Translations under genes and position numbers: made by a program | Source of the DNA: an uncultured Burkholderiales bacterium | GTDB lineage: Bacteria > Pseudomonadota > Gammaproteobacteria > Burkholderiales > Burkholderiaceae_C | NCBI GenBank assembly: GCA_903838355.1 | Contig: CAILYC010000034.1 | Location: forward strand, 1 to 64,000 | Reading direction: 5' to 3' | Length of the DNA: 64,000 nt | Part shown: positions 16,922-26,400 of the stretch, in pieces | Position numbering within the stretch: position 1 is the first letter of the stretch | How the letters are laid out: each line of letters starts with the position of its first letter | The notes under the pieces: model-generated | Database searches by the model: none | Told to the model about the DNA's origin: nothing | What the model saw: the letters and a program-made list of their open reading frames with translations, nothing else

Positions 16922-18600
16922 AGGGCGCGGAAGAACTCCTCAAGCCCGTCGTTGACAAGCCCCAAGGCTTGCCGCCCAAGAAGTTGATCGTCTGGGTTTT
17001 TGCGCTGTTGATGACCCTGATTGTGTTCTTTGCGGGGATCACCACCACACGCGAGCCCGCCCTCAAGACCTCGGATGAGTATGCGCGGGAAGTGGCCTCC
17101 AAACTCAATGGCAGCGACAAAGAACTCCTTGACAAGGGCTCGACCTGGGTTGACGACGCCTATAGCGCGAGCGGCTTGGCTGCGCAAATTGCGCAAGGCT
17201 TGGTGAACCCGGTCTCAGCCGGGGCGCCGCCCAATGCCTTGGCGGGACGTGCCAGCGCACTTTCTTCTGTTGCTGCTTCCTCCACCTCCACCTCCACCCC
17301 CGCCTCCGCCTCTCTTTCAAAGCCCCCAACCCTGGGCAACCCTGCAGCTTCAAGCGCCGCGCTCGCGGGCCCTTTGCCACTTGCTGCTTCACTCTCGCCT
17401 GGGCTACCCATGTCGGCCTTGCCCAGTTTGCCAGCGTTGGGCAGTTGGCCCGCATCCCCTGCTTTTTCTCAGGCCCCAGGGGCCTCGGGTGGCTCAGTGG
17501 ATTCAGGGGGCTTGGGGAATTTAGGCGGATCGGGGGCGTTTGCCTCCAAGCGCTCGCCCTCAGGCGGGCCAGCATTGAGCAGTGTCGATGTGGCCCAAGA
17601 GGTCGAGGCCATCAATTCTAAAATGATGGTGGCCGATTTTGATGACCACAACAACATGGCCAACGTGGCGAGTTCACTCATGGCGCCAAGTCTAGACTTG
17701 AAGAAACCCAAGTCAACAAACCTCACCGCTTTGAGCCATGCGTCACGTGGGGTTGAACTCAAGGGCCAGACGGTTGAATTCAATGCACCGAGTTCACCGG
17801 CCATCAACCCAGGCAGTGCCGACCTCAGAGCCCTCTCCAGTGGGTCTGCCTTGGTCAGCAATTCGGCCCTTGGCAAAGACATGGGTGATGAAGACTGGTT
17901 GCGCCAGGCGCTCAAGGGTGAAGAAGAAAAAACCAGTCCCGCAACAGTTCGATCCAAAGATGGCTTGTTTTTAAAGGAATTCAAGGCCGACGTCCCGGTG
18001 AAGCCGGGCCTGCGCTCGAGCCCTTTGGAGAGCACCTATTCCGTCTTGGAAGGGAGTGTGATTCCCGCGGTATTGGGGCGCGATGTGAACTCGGACTTGC
18101 CCGGCGTCATCACCGCCACGGTCACCCAAACCGTCTATGACTCGGTGCATTCTCGCAAACCCTTGATTTGCAAGGGTGCCAAACTCATCGGTCGCTACAG
18201 CAATGAGATTCGGGGCGGTCAGTCCAGGCTCTTGTTTGCCTTTGCACGTTTGATTTTGAGCGATGGCCGGTCCTTTAATTTGCCCGGTTTTGACGGCTCG
18301 GACGCCATGGGGGGTGCGGGAGCCCGTGCTGATGTGGACAACCATTTCTTTAAACTCTATGGCTCGTCCTTGGCCATTGGCGTGCTCACGGATCAGGTGA
18401 GCAAACAAAACCTCTCCACCCAAGGGGTTTACGCCCAACCGAGCGCGACTGGACAAATCTTGGTGCAAACAACCAAAGAGATTTTGCAGCGCAACCAAGA
18501 TGTCGCGCCCACCTTGACCGTTGCCAATGGCACCCGCATCAACGTGGAAGTCAGGCGCGACTTGGTTTTTCCAGAAAGGGGGCTGCCCTCATGCGGGTGA
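16918..18600 (+). CDS. virB10: VirB10/TrbI-like core protein
   Basis: About 560 residues from GTG 16918, overlapping the virB9 stop by four bases with GGAG seven bases upstream. One membrane helix lies near 23-41 (LIVWVFALLMTLIVFFAGI). A long Ala/Ser/Pro-rich linker follows (about 90-330, with runs of Ser-Thr), then the TrbI beta-barrel from about 373 (LEGSVIPAVLGRDVNSDLPG, KGAKLIGRYSNEI, RADVDNHFFKLYGSSLAIG). VirB10 spans both membranes and senses energy from the inner-membrane ATPases. The linker's reverse-strand open frames are shadows of this repetitive stretch. Confidence 0.87.
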   Translation: MKGAEELLKPVVDKPQGLPPKKLIVWVFALLMTLIVFFAGITTTREPALKTSDEYAREVASKLNGSDKELLDKGSTWVDDAYSASGLAAQIAQGLVNPVSAGAPPNALAGRASALSSVAASSTSTSTPASASLSKPPTLGNPAASSAALAGPLPLAASLSPGLPMSALPSLPALGSWPASPAFSQAPGASGGSVDSGGLGNLGGSGAFASKRSPSGGPALSSVDVAQEVEAINSKMMVADFDDHNNMANVASSLMAPSLDLKKPKSTNLTALSHASRGVELKGQTVEFNAPSSPAINPGSADLRALSSGSALVSNSALGKDMGDEDWLRQALKGEEEKTSPATVRSKDGLFLKEFKADVPVKPGLRSSPLESTYSVLEGSVIPAVLGRDVNSDLPGVITATVTQTVYDSVHSRKPLICKGAKLIGRYSNEIRGGQSRLLFAFARLILSDGRSFNLPGFDGSDAMGGAGARADVDNHFFKLYGSSLAIGVLTDQVSKQNLSTQGVYAQPSATGQILVQTTKEILQRNQDVAPTLTVANGTRINVEVRRDLVFPERGLPSCG

Positions 18601-19895
18601 CCTTTGCCCCAAGACGCGCTCCCGAGTCCGTTCGCCTGATGGCGAGCTTGACCCTTTGCGGGGTGATTGGGTTCACGCTGGCCGCGCCAGTGTTGGCGCC
18701 AGGCAGCGAGCGTGCGAGGTCTGCCCAGACCGACTGGTTGCAGGCCTTCTATTTCAAATACACCATTGCCGGCATGGGACTGAACAAACCCACCCAAGTG
18801 TTTGACGACGGCGTGAGCACCTGGATTCAGTTTGAAGACCTGAACGCCAAGCTCACGGTCTTGGCCGAGCGCGAGTCAACGCCGCTCAACTCTCAGCGCG
18901 AGGGCGACTTTGTGCGTTTGGTCGGTGTTTATGAACAACTCGTCTTGCACATGAAAGACGAGGCCTACCTCATTACACGCAATACTTCAGGCCTCAAAGA
19001 GGATGCGCTTGCACTGACCGGGGCCAATGTCAATCACTTCCAGCGTCGTTTTGTGGGGGGTGGCTTCAATGCGGCCAAGCAGTCTGTGACCCAGGAGACA
19101 CCCTCCACACGTTTCTCAACCCAAGACGACTCTGCGCGAGAACACGCCTACGCCACACCGGTCTCGGGCGACACCCTGCGTTTTGAGGGCAGCGACAGGC
19201 GCGCCATTCGTTACCGCTACGGCATTGACTTCTTGCCGAACCAAAGTCGTTTGGACGCGGCGGCACTCCTGCGAGTGAAGGCTTTTTTAAGGACCCTGCC
19301 CAAGGAGGCTCGTCCACAGTTGCTGTGTGCTCCAGAGACATTGGGATCTGAGAGTGCAGTCCTTTCCAGCGCCGAGTCCGACAAAACCCAGGTCGCCCAG
19401 TCAGCGCTGTCGCCCGTCTCTGGCCCCAGAGGCCAAAAGCGTGAGGCCGCCTTGGAGGAGCAACGATCTCTTTACGTGATGGACTTGCTCAACCGAGCGG
19501 GGTTGACGGGTGGCGACGGGAAGACTGACACAGCAAAGCGCCAAATGCCAAGGGCTGCTGGGCTTGATCAAAGTCGCTTGACCTGTCATGACACCTGGGT
19601 GATTGAGTGGCGCGAGCCTTTGCCCACCCTCTGGGAGGCGCCAATGCAGGTCATGCTCAGCGACTTGACGCTGTTAAAAACCCTGCAGCGTTGGGGTGAA
19701 CTGGCGGGTTGGCGAGTGGTGAGCACAGACGCTCCCCAGGTGCCCGTCGTGAAAGAAGTGAGTGTTTCAGAGAATAGTTTCTTGAAAGGCGCGCAGGCAT
19801 TGATTCACTTGGCCAATCAGGCGGGCTTTGCGGTTCGGGGCACTCCCCATGAGGGCCAAGTGTTGCTGCTCTCCAAAGGAGAAGGCCATGAGTAA
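18591..19895 (+). CDS. multidomain envelope protein: VirB9-C-like, OmpA-like and TcpQ domains
   Basis: 434 residues with a signal peptide. Residues 50-130 resemble the VirB9 C-terminal sandwich of the same operon (shared pattern Y-x-I-x-G...VFDDG..T.I and later GVYEQLVLHMKDEAYLI). The middle (YGIDFLPNQSRLDAAALLRV, then ALEEQRSLYVMDLLNRAG) has the layout of an OmpA-like domain with an insertion and a degraded peptidoglycan motif. Residues 350-430 (LTLLKTLQRWGELAGWRVVS; ALIHLANQAGFAVRG) form a TcpQ/PilL-type domain that docks on secretins. It may bridge the VirB core and the PilN secretin. Domain calls are from pattern reading only. Confidence 0.6.
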   Translation: MRVTFAPRRAPESVRLMASLTLCGVIGFTLAAPVLAPGSERARSAQTDWLQAFYFKYTIAGMGLNKPTQVFDDGVSTWIQFEDLNAKLTVLAERESTPLNSQREGDFVRLVGVYEQLVLHMKDEAYLITRNTSGLKEDALALTGANVNHFQRRFVGGGFNAAKQSVTQETPSTRFSTQDDSAREHAYATPVSGDTLRFEGSDRRAIRYRYGIDFLPNQSRLDAAALLRVKAFLRTLPKEARPQLLCAPETLGSESAVLSSAESDKTQVAQSALSPVSGPRGQKREAALEEQRSLYVMDLLNRAGLTGGDGKTDTAKRQMPRAAGLDQSRLTCHDTWVIEWREPLPTLWEAPMQVMLSDLTLLKTLQRWGELAGWRVVSTDAPQVPVVKEVSVSENSFLKGAQALIHLANQAGFAVRGTPHEGQVLLLSKGEGHE

Positions 19896-20532
19896 GCCTT
19901 GTCGACTGCGTTGGTGTTGGCCCGCGGTGGGCGGGTGGCTTTTGGGGCTGAGCTGCTGGGCCCACATGGGCTGCGCGCAAACCAAGGGCCCAGATCAGCA
20001 ACTGGCGGTTTTTCCTTTGGCGGACAACCCCTTTGAAGCTTCGAGCTCAGCGCGAGGAGGCTCGGGGCCTTTTGCGCTGGATCGGCGTGCGCCGCAATCG
20101 AAGCCACCGACGCCACCGACGCCACCGACGCCACCTTCGAAAGACCCATGGGCAAGTCCAACAAGAGACCCCGCTGCAAGCGCATCAGAGAGCGCATCAG
20201 CAAGCGCATCATTCAGCCCAACCCGCAATCCAAGCGCTCTCCTTGACTCCATTGCCCAGCACGTCTTGGTCGAGCACCGCATTCACCAAGGCGACTTGCT
20301 CCACCAGGCCTTTGAGGCGCTCGCGACTTCTGTGGGATGGACTTTTTTGTGGTATCCCGCGGTGAGTTGGCGCGCCATTGCCAACATCGATCTGAGCGCT
20401 TACAAAGACCCCACTCTGGCCATCATTGAGCTCGTCAAAGTCATGCGCCAAGAGGGCAAGCCCATTCAGTTGCGCTTGTCCGCTAGCAACCGGGTGATGG
20501 AAGTGCTCTCCACGGAGGTACGCCATGATTAG
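19888..20532 (+). CDS. TcpQ-domain pilus biogenesis protein
   Basis: 214 residues from ATG 19888 (8-base overlap with the preceding gene). Signal-like N-terminus (WPAVGGWLLGLSCWAHMGCA), then a proline linker with PPTPPTPPTPP near 75 and an Ala/Ser run, then a C-terminal TcpQ domain from about 130 (LVEHRIHQGDLLHQAFEALA; VGWTFLWYPAVSW). TcpQ proteins help the type IVb secretin assemble. It repeats the C-terminal domain type of the previous protein, so the operon has two secretin-docking proteins. Confidence 0.72.
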   Translation: MSKPCRLRWCWPAVGGWLLGLSCWAHMGCAQTKGPDQQLAVFPLADNPFEASSSARGGSGPFALDRRAPQSKPPTPPTPPTPPSKDPWASPTRDPAASASESASASASFSPTRNPSALLDSIAQHVLVEHRIHQGDLLHQAFEALATSVGWTFLWYPAVSWRAIANIDLSAYKDPTLAIIELVKVMRQEGKPIQLRLSASNRVMEVLSTEVRHD

Positions 20533-22318
20533 AGGGTGGTGGGCTGGCGTTTTAAGTTTGATGCTGGGGGCTTGCGTGCACCTCAATGGTGAGCAAAGGG
20601 TCGAGTCGCGCAGTCAACAAGCGCAAAATTTGATTCAAAGTTTTACCGACCACTCTGCGAGTGCGGACTTGATTCAAAACGATGCCCCCCGCGTGGCGGG
20701 TGAAGAGGTTAAGCTCAAAAGTGCCACGCTGCCCCACACCCTGCTCGTGCCCATGAGCTACCACACTGAGGGGAACCAAAGTTTTTTGCAAGTGCTCGAC
20801 AACCTATCGGTCTTGCTGAACATTCCTTTGAATGCCCATGAGCTCGGGGTGATGCCGCTCTTGGCCAGCAGCGTGTCCAGCGCAGCATCAAACCTGATGG
20901 CCCCGAGCTTGGCGGGGCTGAGCTCGACCGCGCATGCGCAGCCCACGCCAGGCTCTTGGCTTGAGACCCTGGCGAGCACGCCCGTGAACTTGCACTACCA
21001 AGGCACAGCCAAAGGCTTGATGGACGAGTTGGCCCGCAGGATCAATGCCTCGTGGCGCTTCAATGCGATCAGCCAAAGTGTGGAGTTCTTTTCCTTTGAC
21101 ACCCAGGTCTTGTCGCTCTCGTTGCCCCCCGGGGTCAAGCGCGTCAGTGCGGGGATAGCGCTGAGCGGGGTCTCGGGTGGCGCAAGTGGTGTGAGCTCTG
21201 GTGCTGGTGCTGGTGCAGGATCTGGCTCGCTTTCGCCTTCAGCGGGCAATGTGGCCGTGACGCAAAGCCTGAGCGTCAATCCTTGGGCCTCGATCATGCA
21301 AGGCATTCAAAGCATTTTGAGTGAAGGCGCCAATGCCAACCAGGTGCTTGGCAGCCCAGGGACTGGAGCGAGTTCAGCGCTCCATGCCGGTGGGAGTGGT
21401 TTTGTCAACGATACCGGCAACTCCGCTGCAGCCTTGGGCGGTGCAAGTGCAGCGGGCAATGCCTTGAGCGCTTCACTGAGCGCGGGATCCTCCAATGGGT
21501 TGGCCATTGCCAATCCAGAACTCGGCTTGATCACCGTCACCGCCAAGCCCGCGCATTTGGCAAGGATTGCGCATTATGTCGACGCCATCAACGAGCGCTT
21601 TGCCCACAATGTGCTGATCGATGTGAAGATCTTCAGTGTGTCCCTTGACGCTCAACACTCCTTGGGGTTTGGCTTGAATGTGCTCTACAAGCCCCTCACC
21701 GCATTGGGAGTCAGCGTCACCACACCCGCCCCCTTGCAAGCGGGGACCGACACGCCGGGCATCCTCACCTTGAGCCCATCGAGCGCGAGTTCACGCTGGA
21801 GTGGCTCGAGTGTGGTGGCCCAAGCCTTGAGTCAATTTGGCAAAGTGGCCCTGCAAAAACAAGGCCAAGTCTTGGCGGTGAATGGCCAGCCCTCTCCCAT
21901 CCAAGTGGCCAATGAGATCACTTACGTGACCTCGAGCACCACCACCACCACGGCCAATGTCGGCACCTCGGTCACGCAAAACACCGGCACTGTGGTGGTC
22001 GGGTTCACGGCCAATTTCTTGCCGCTGATTTTGGGGGACCACCGCATTTTGCTGTCCTATCAAATGCAGATTTCTTCCTTGGCCAGCCCTTTGACACCAA
22101 ACGCCCAAGGCATTCAAACCCCCAATATTTCATCACAGTCTTTGCAGCAGCAAGCCTTCTTGAATGACGGTCAAGCCATTGTGCTCTTTGGCTTTGATGA
22201 GCAAAGCGATGGGGTGAGCCAAGCCGTCGAGCTGGTGGGTGCGTCAAGGGCCAGCACCCAATCGAGGCAAATGGTGGTGATTGTGGTGGAGGTCAATGCG
22301 GGGTTCAAACATGCGTGA
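20525..22318 (+). CDS. pilN: type IVb pilus secretin, PilN/BfpB/TcpC family
   Basis: 597 residues from ATG 20525, overlapping the previous gene by eight bases. A lipoprotein signal ends LMLGAC, so the N-terminal Cys is lipidated. A small beta-alpha-beta region lies near 75-200, then a Ser/Gly/Ala-rich linker, then the secretin domain from about 333 (AHLARIAHYVDAINERFAHN; IDVKIFSVSLDAQHSLGFGL) to the end, including TVVVGFTANFLPLILGDHRI. It forms the outer-membrane gated ring through which the pilus exits. Confidence 0.88.
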   Translation: MIRGWWAGVLSLMLGACVHLNGEQRVESRSQQAQNLIQSFTDHSASADLIQNDAPRVAGEEVKLKSATLPHTLLVPMSYHTEGNQSFLQVLDNLSVLLNIPLNAHELGVMPLLASSVSSAASNLMAPSLAGLSSTAHAQPTPGSWLETLASTPVNLHYQGTAKGLMDELARRINASWRFNAISQSVEFFSFDTQVLSLSLPPGVKRVSAGIALSGVSGGASGVSSGAGAGAGSGSLSPSAGNVAVTQSLSVNPWASIMQGIQSILSEGANANQVLGSPGTGASSALHAGGSGFVNDTGNSAAALGGASAAGNALSASLSAGSSNGLAIANPELGLITVTAKPAHLARIAHYVDAINERFAHNVLIDVKIFSVSLDAQHSLGFGLNVLYKPLTALGVSVTTPAPLQAGTDTPGILTLSPSSASSRWSGSSVVAQALSQFGKVALQKQGQVLAVNGQPSPIQVANEITYVTSSTTTTTANVGTSVTQNTGTVVVGFTANFLPLILGDHRILLSYQMQISSLASPLTPNAQGIQTPNISSQSLQQQAFLNDGQAIVLFGFDEQSDGVSQAVELVGASRASTQSRQMVVIVVEVNAGFKHA

Positions 22319-23057
22319 TGCCGTTTTGCTCTCATGGCCTGCGAGTTGGCCAAAGTTCTGGGCGATGATTTTTGCGATGTTTTGGACAAAGGCGTGGGCC
22401 TGGCCGAGCTGGGGTGGGGTCCTCGCGGTCCTCTTCTTTCAAAGCACACTGGCGTGGGCCCAGAACTTTGAGGATCAAAAAGCGATCATGCAAGCCCAAA
22501 TCGAGTTGTTGCACAAACAAGCCGAACTCCAAGCCGCTTGGCGCCAAGTCGGTAGCGTTCAGACTTTGAATCTGCCGCAAATTGTGAGCATCTCCAGTCT
22601 GCAGGGGCGCTACAGTGTGCGTTTGGATTTGGGTTCAGGCCAGCAGAGAAACTTCTCTTTGGGAGATCGGGTGCGAGAAGACCTGAGCATCCAGGGCATT
22701 GGTCCAGACCAGGTAAGTGTGACCTATCAGCGAGGGCGCGAGCGCCGTGTCTTGCCGCTCAATTTTTTGAGTACTCAAGGCGCCAATGGACCTCTTGCCG
22801 GTCGAGGCAGTTCAGCGGGGGTCCTGGGCTCAGATGCCGGGGGCAGCCATGTGCCACCTCTGCCCCTTGAAATGCTGGGCTCATTGCCGAGCGTGACTTT
22901 CCCGCCCTTGAGGTGGAGCCAAGACAAGGGTAAGAGCGACCCCAAGAGCGACCCCAAGAGCGACCCCAAGCAGGCTTTGAATGCGGCACTGAGCGCGATC
23001 AATGCCGCGGCGCCAACGCCAACGCCAACGCCAACGCCCAAGCGGGTCAAGGACTGA
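22311..23057 (+). CDS. pilP: type IVb pilus biogenesis protein PilP
   Basis: About 248 residues starting at ATG 22311 (8-base overlap). A hydrophobic N-terminus is followed by a helical stretch (FEDQKAIMQAQIELLHKQAE) and a small PilP beta domain (LPQIVSISSLQGRYSVRLDL; FSLGDRVREDLSIQGIG). The C-terminus is low complexity: DPKS repeated three times and PT repeated four times, both from short DNA tandem repeats. PilP connects inner-membrane PilO-type proteins to the secretin. Confidence 0.78.
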   Translation: MRDAVLLSWPASWPKFWAMIFAMFWTKAWAWPSWGGVLAVLFFQSTLAWAQNFEDQKAIMQAQIELLHKQAELQAAWRQVGSVQTLNLPQIVSISSLQGRYSVRLDLGSGQQRNFSLGDRVREDLSIQGIGPDQVSVTYQRGRERRVLPLNFLSTQGANGPLAGRGSSAGVLGSDAGGSHVPPLPLEMLGSLPSVTFPPLRWSQDKGKSDPKSDPKSDPKQALNAALSAINAAAPTPTPTPTPKRVKD

Positions 23058-23059
23058 CC

Positions 23060-24433
23060 ATGGTGCTGACACTTCAGGGCTTTGATTTGGGCCTGGGCTT
23101 GCACTGGCAATGGATGGGCAACACCGATCGGCTCAAGGCTGAGCTCCACGCTGAGCTCAAGCGCCTGGGCCCATCGAGCACATTGGTCTTCAAACACCTG
23201 GGCGAGGTTTGGCTCGCCGCGCATGCACCCGTGCACACCCGTGTGCATGCGGGTGCGTTGATCTTGGGGCTATTTCACCCCCAAGGAATTGTCACTGTGG
23301 AGATGCCTCAAAGCCAGGTGTGGATGTGCGCACTCAAAGACGCTTTGCCCGTAGTGGGCTTTGATGCTGTGCTGCCCGAGGCCTTGGAAGAAGAAACGCG
23401 TGAACGCTGGCATGACAGTTTGGGCCCCTGGCCGTCCATTCGCCTGAACCTTCTCGAGAAAACAAACACCTCCCCTGGTGCTGAGGTATTTGACGCAGGC
23501 AGCTTGGAGGGTTTGCTCAAAACCGTCAAACTCAGGCTCAAGCAAGACAAACACTTGTCCAAACAACTGCAGTCCTTTGTGCTGAGCAAAAGACGCAGTC
23601 GCAAGTCCTTGACACCCAGGGGCAAGGTTTTGCGAGTCTTCTCCTTGTCGCTGGCTTTGGGCGCTACATATTTGCTGGCGGTTTGGGCTCAAGAGCGCTG
23701 GTCCGTGTTCTCTCAGGCCCAGGTATTGCGTGAAAGAGCCCAGTCTCGGCTGCAAGGCTTGGCCCGACGTGAGGCCGACGAGCGCCAGCAACAATTGGCC
23801 GATCAGGCCTTGAAGGGCAGCCTGCAGGCCCAAAAAGAGGCGCTCACGCTCAGGCCCAAGCCCATGGCACTTTGGTGGGCCTTTGAGCACATCCGCCATG
23901 CGCTGCCCTTGAGCATGAATGGCTACCAAAGCGGTCGGCTGGCTTGTACTTTGAACGGCTGTGAGGTGTCTTGGCAGGCCGAGGGTCTTTGGGCGCGAAC
24001 CCAGGATCAATTGAAGTTGCCCTTTGTACAAAACCCCTTGAGTGCCGATTTGCATGCGACGTCTCGCATGGCACTCAATTTGCCAAGGCTGCCGGCCCTA
24101 GGTCTCTCGGACTGGGGCGCCATGGAGGAGGGGGTTTTGTTTTTAAAAGGGGAAGTGGCTCACCGATTCTTGGGCTTCACTCTCGAAGACCCCAAGCCCG
24201 TTTTTGCGATGAGGCCTGTTGAACCCCTGAGTGGCCAGAACGCCACCACCACGCAGACCCTGTTGGCCTATCAAGGCCGTTGGCGCATCGATTTCACGGC
24301 CAAGACCCATTTGCTGGGTGCGGCTGCTTTTGCGCAGCAACTTGAGCATTCACCTCTGCTCTTGACCGAGATTGAATACACCCCAGGTCAGTCGATCGCA
24401 ATGCGGGGTGAATACCTGTTTGTGCAACCTTAA
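23060..24433 (+). CDS. pilO: type IVb pilus accessory protein PilO (PilO2 family)
   Basis: 457 residues, two bases after pilP. There is a cytoplasmic actin-like/PilM-type N-terminal half, a single membrane helix near 195-210 (VFSLSLALGATYLLAVWAQ), a coiled-coil-like Gln/Arg-rich stretch (RREADERQQQLADQALKGSL) and a periplasmic domain. This topology matches the R64 PilO family, which links the cytoplasmic ATPase side to the periplasm. AAAGGAG then follows and leads into pilQ. Confidence 0.78.
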   Translation: MVLTLQGFDLGLGLHWQWMGNTDRLKAELHAELKRLGPSSTLVFKHLGEVWLAAHAPVHTRVHAGALILGLFHPQGIVTVEMPQSQVWMCALKDALPVVGFDAVLPEALEEETRERWHDSLGPWPSIRLNLLEKTNTSPGAEVFDAGSLEGLLKTVKLRLKQDKHLSKQLQSFVLSKRRSRKSLTPRGKVLRVFSLSLALGATYLLAVWAQERWSVFSQAQVLRERAQSRLQGLARREADERQQQLADQALKGSLQAQKEALTLRPKPMALWWAFEHIRHALPLSMNGYQSGRLACTLNGCEVSWQAEGLWARTQDQLKLPFVQNPLSADLHATSRMALNLPRLPALGLSDWGAMEEGVLFLKGEVAHRFLGFTLEDPKPVFAMRPVEPLSGQNATTTQTLLAYQGRWRIDFTAKTHLLGAAAFAQQLEHSPLLLTEIEYTPGQSIAMRGEYLFVQP

Positions 24434-24445
24434 AGGAGTTCATTC

Positions 24446-26392
24446 ATGACTGTGTCACCCCCTGTTTTACCCTCCAGCGAGCCCTCTATGTCCATCACCA
24501 TGAGCCCGCATCAACCCAAGGCTGTGCGCATTCAAGTCTTGTCTAAAAAGAAGAAGGTGGTGATAGAGTCCAAAGACAATGCTCAGGAAAAATCGACCCA
24601 GGCCTCGGTGAAGCCTGGCACCCCTGCCAGTGCTCGCACAAGCCTTAAAAAGCCCAAGCTCACTTTGGCGCCACAGTCGCCTGACCAAGACCAGGCGCGC
24701 TTGCTCAAGACCCGCGCAGGGCGCGATGGACTCCAGAGTCGGCCCGTGAGCGAGGTCAAGGACGTCCCGCATGGGCAATACCTGTCGTTTGAGGACGCAG
24801 ATCTGCCTGGCGGGTTGAAAGAACATTTTGCGGTGATCAAAACTTTTGAACGCCAGGCCTCGGTGCTCGTGGTCGAGACGCATTTGGGCTCGCATGCGCA
24901 GTTTGAATTGAGGCGGCGTTTGTTGTCTTTGGGGTTTGTTGACTTGAAGGTGAGGGTGGCAAGTCTGGAGATGGTCCAAAGCGTGCATGCAGCCCACGAA
25001 CGAGGGCAGGAGATGGAGGAGACCCAAGTGGAGGGGAGAGCTTGGGCCATCATCAACGCGGCCATCAGCAAAAAAGCAAGCGACATCCACATCGAGACGC
25101 GGGGTGCTTATGCCCAGGTTTACTTCAGGATTTTTGGGGAGCGCCGTGAGCAGCCGAGCATCTCGGCCAAAAGCGCCATGGACATGTGCAATGTGCTCTA
25201 TGGCGTGCACGCCGATTCGGACAACAAGGGCATCACTTGGGATGAAAAAACCGTCAAAGACGCGGTGATTGAGCACCGCACGCTCGAAGGCAAGCACGTG
25301 CAGTTGCGGCTCTCGAGTGCCCCGATCCACCCCTCGGGCAACTTTCATGTGGTCATTCGTTTGCTCGTGATGGACGCCGCCACCTTGCGCCCCATGGAGG
25401 AGATGGGCTACACCCCGGCGCAAACCGCTGCCATTGAGGACATGCTGATCGGCGCCCAAGGCGCGGTGCTCTTGGTCGGGCCCACCAACAGTGGCAAATC
25501 GACCTCACTGCAGTCCTTCATCGAGCGCATCTTTGAGCAGCGCGGTCGGCACATCAAGGTGATCACGGTCGAGAAGCCCGTCGAGTACCTGATCCCCACG
25601 GCCTGTCAGATGGGGGTGCCCGAGGCCAGGCGTGATTTGATGAACCGTCAAAATGGTTCGATTTTTACCACCTTTGTGGCAGCCACCTTGCGCCAAGACC
25701 CCGATGTCGTGATGGTGGGCGAGGTCAATGACGTCGACAGCGCCGAGAACATCAAGCAGTTGGTGCTCTCGGGGCGTAAAACCTTGAGCACTTTGCATGT
25801 GTACGAGGCCATGAGTGTGTTCACGAGACTCAGAGAATTGGGTGTGCCCTCGTCGGTGCTCTTGATGAAGGGTTTTATTTCTGGCGTGGTGTTTCAGCGC
25901 TTGGTGCCGCTGCTGTGTCCCCATTGTTCTGAGCCGGTCTTGAGTGCGTTCCAGCGTGGCGGCGTGCGCTTGGGCACCTTTGAGCGCTTGCGCGCTTGTG
26001 CTGATTTGTCGCTCCACCCCGTGCGTGTGCGCGGCAAAGGGTGCGACGCGTGCGATCATTTGGCCATTGTGGGCAGAACCGTGTGCGCCGAGGTTTTGAT
26101 TCCCGATGAGGCTTTTTTGGACTTGGTGGCGAGAGGTCGCATGGCCGAGGCCCGGGCGCATTGGATCGCTCAAGCGCGCTGCTCCATCGATGGTCTGGGG
26201 GTGAGCGCGCTCTCGCACGCGATCGCCAAAATGCGGTTGGGGTTGATTGACCCCCGCGACATTGAGCGCTGGATGGGCCCACTCGTGCTCGAGGAGGAAG
26301 GACGAGACGCTCAGAGGGTGGCAAAGCGCCAAGGAACGAATCAAAGTCTTGTTCTTGGGCAGGCTCAGGACCTGGGGCAGGTTCAAGCTTGA
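24446..26392 (+). CDS. pilQ: type IVb pilus assembly ATPase PilQ (GspE superfamily)
   Basis: 648 residues. A Lys-rich N-terminal tail (about 1-110) precedes the GspE core. Walker A GPTNSGKST is near 345-353, the Asp box/Walker B region DPDVVMVGEVND near 418, and the His-box segment SGRKTLSTLHVYEAMSVF follows. A tetracysteine zinc site sits at CPHC near 490 and CDAC near 533, as in extension ATPases. It powers pilus extension in the cytoplasm; no separate PilT-like retraction ATPase is encoded here. Confidence 0.9.
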   Translation: MTVSPPVLPSSEPSMSITMSPHQPKAVRIQVLSKKKKVVIESKDNAQEKSTQASVKPGTPASARTSLKKPKLTLAPQSPDQDQARLLKTRAGRDGLQSRPVSEVKDVPHGQYLSFEDADLPGGLKEHFAVIKTFERQASVLVVETHLGSHAQFELRRRLLSLGFVDLKVRVASLEMVQSVHAAHERGQEMEETQVEGRAWAIINAAISKKASDIHIETRGAYAQVYFRIFGERREQPSISAKSAMDMCNVLYGVHADSDNKGITWDEKTVKDAVIEHRTLEGKHVQLRLSSAPIHPSGNFHVVIRLLVMDAATLRPMEEMGYTPAQTAAIEDMLIGAQGAVLLVGPTNSGKSTSLQSFIERIFEQRGRHIKVITVEKPVEYLIPTACQMGVPEARRDLMNRQNGSIFTTFVAATLRQDPDVVMVGEVNDVDSAENIKQLVLSGRKTLSTLHVYEAMSVFTRLRELGVPSSVLLMKGFISGVVFQRLVPLLCPHCSEPVLSAFQRGGVRLGTFERLRACADLSLHPVRVRGKGCDACDHLAIVGRTVCAEVLIPDEAFLDLVARGRMAEARAHWIAQARCSIDGLGVSALSHAIAKMRLGLIDPRDIERWMGPLVLEEEGRDAQRVAKRQGTNQSLVLGQAQDLGQVQA

Positions 26393-26400
26393 GGCCAGCC

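Noticed and set aside
15273-18600. Conjugative element
   Set aside because: No relaxase, coupling protein, VirB4, VirB6, integrase or attachment sites were found; only core scaffold proteins and pilus genes are present.
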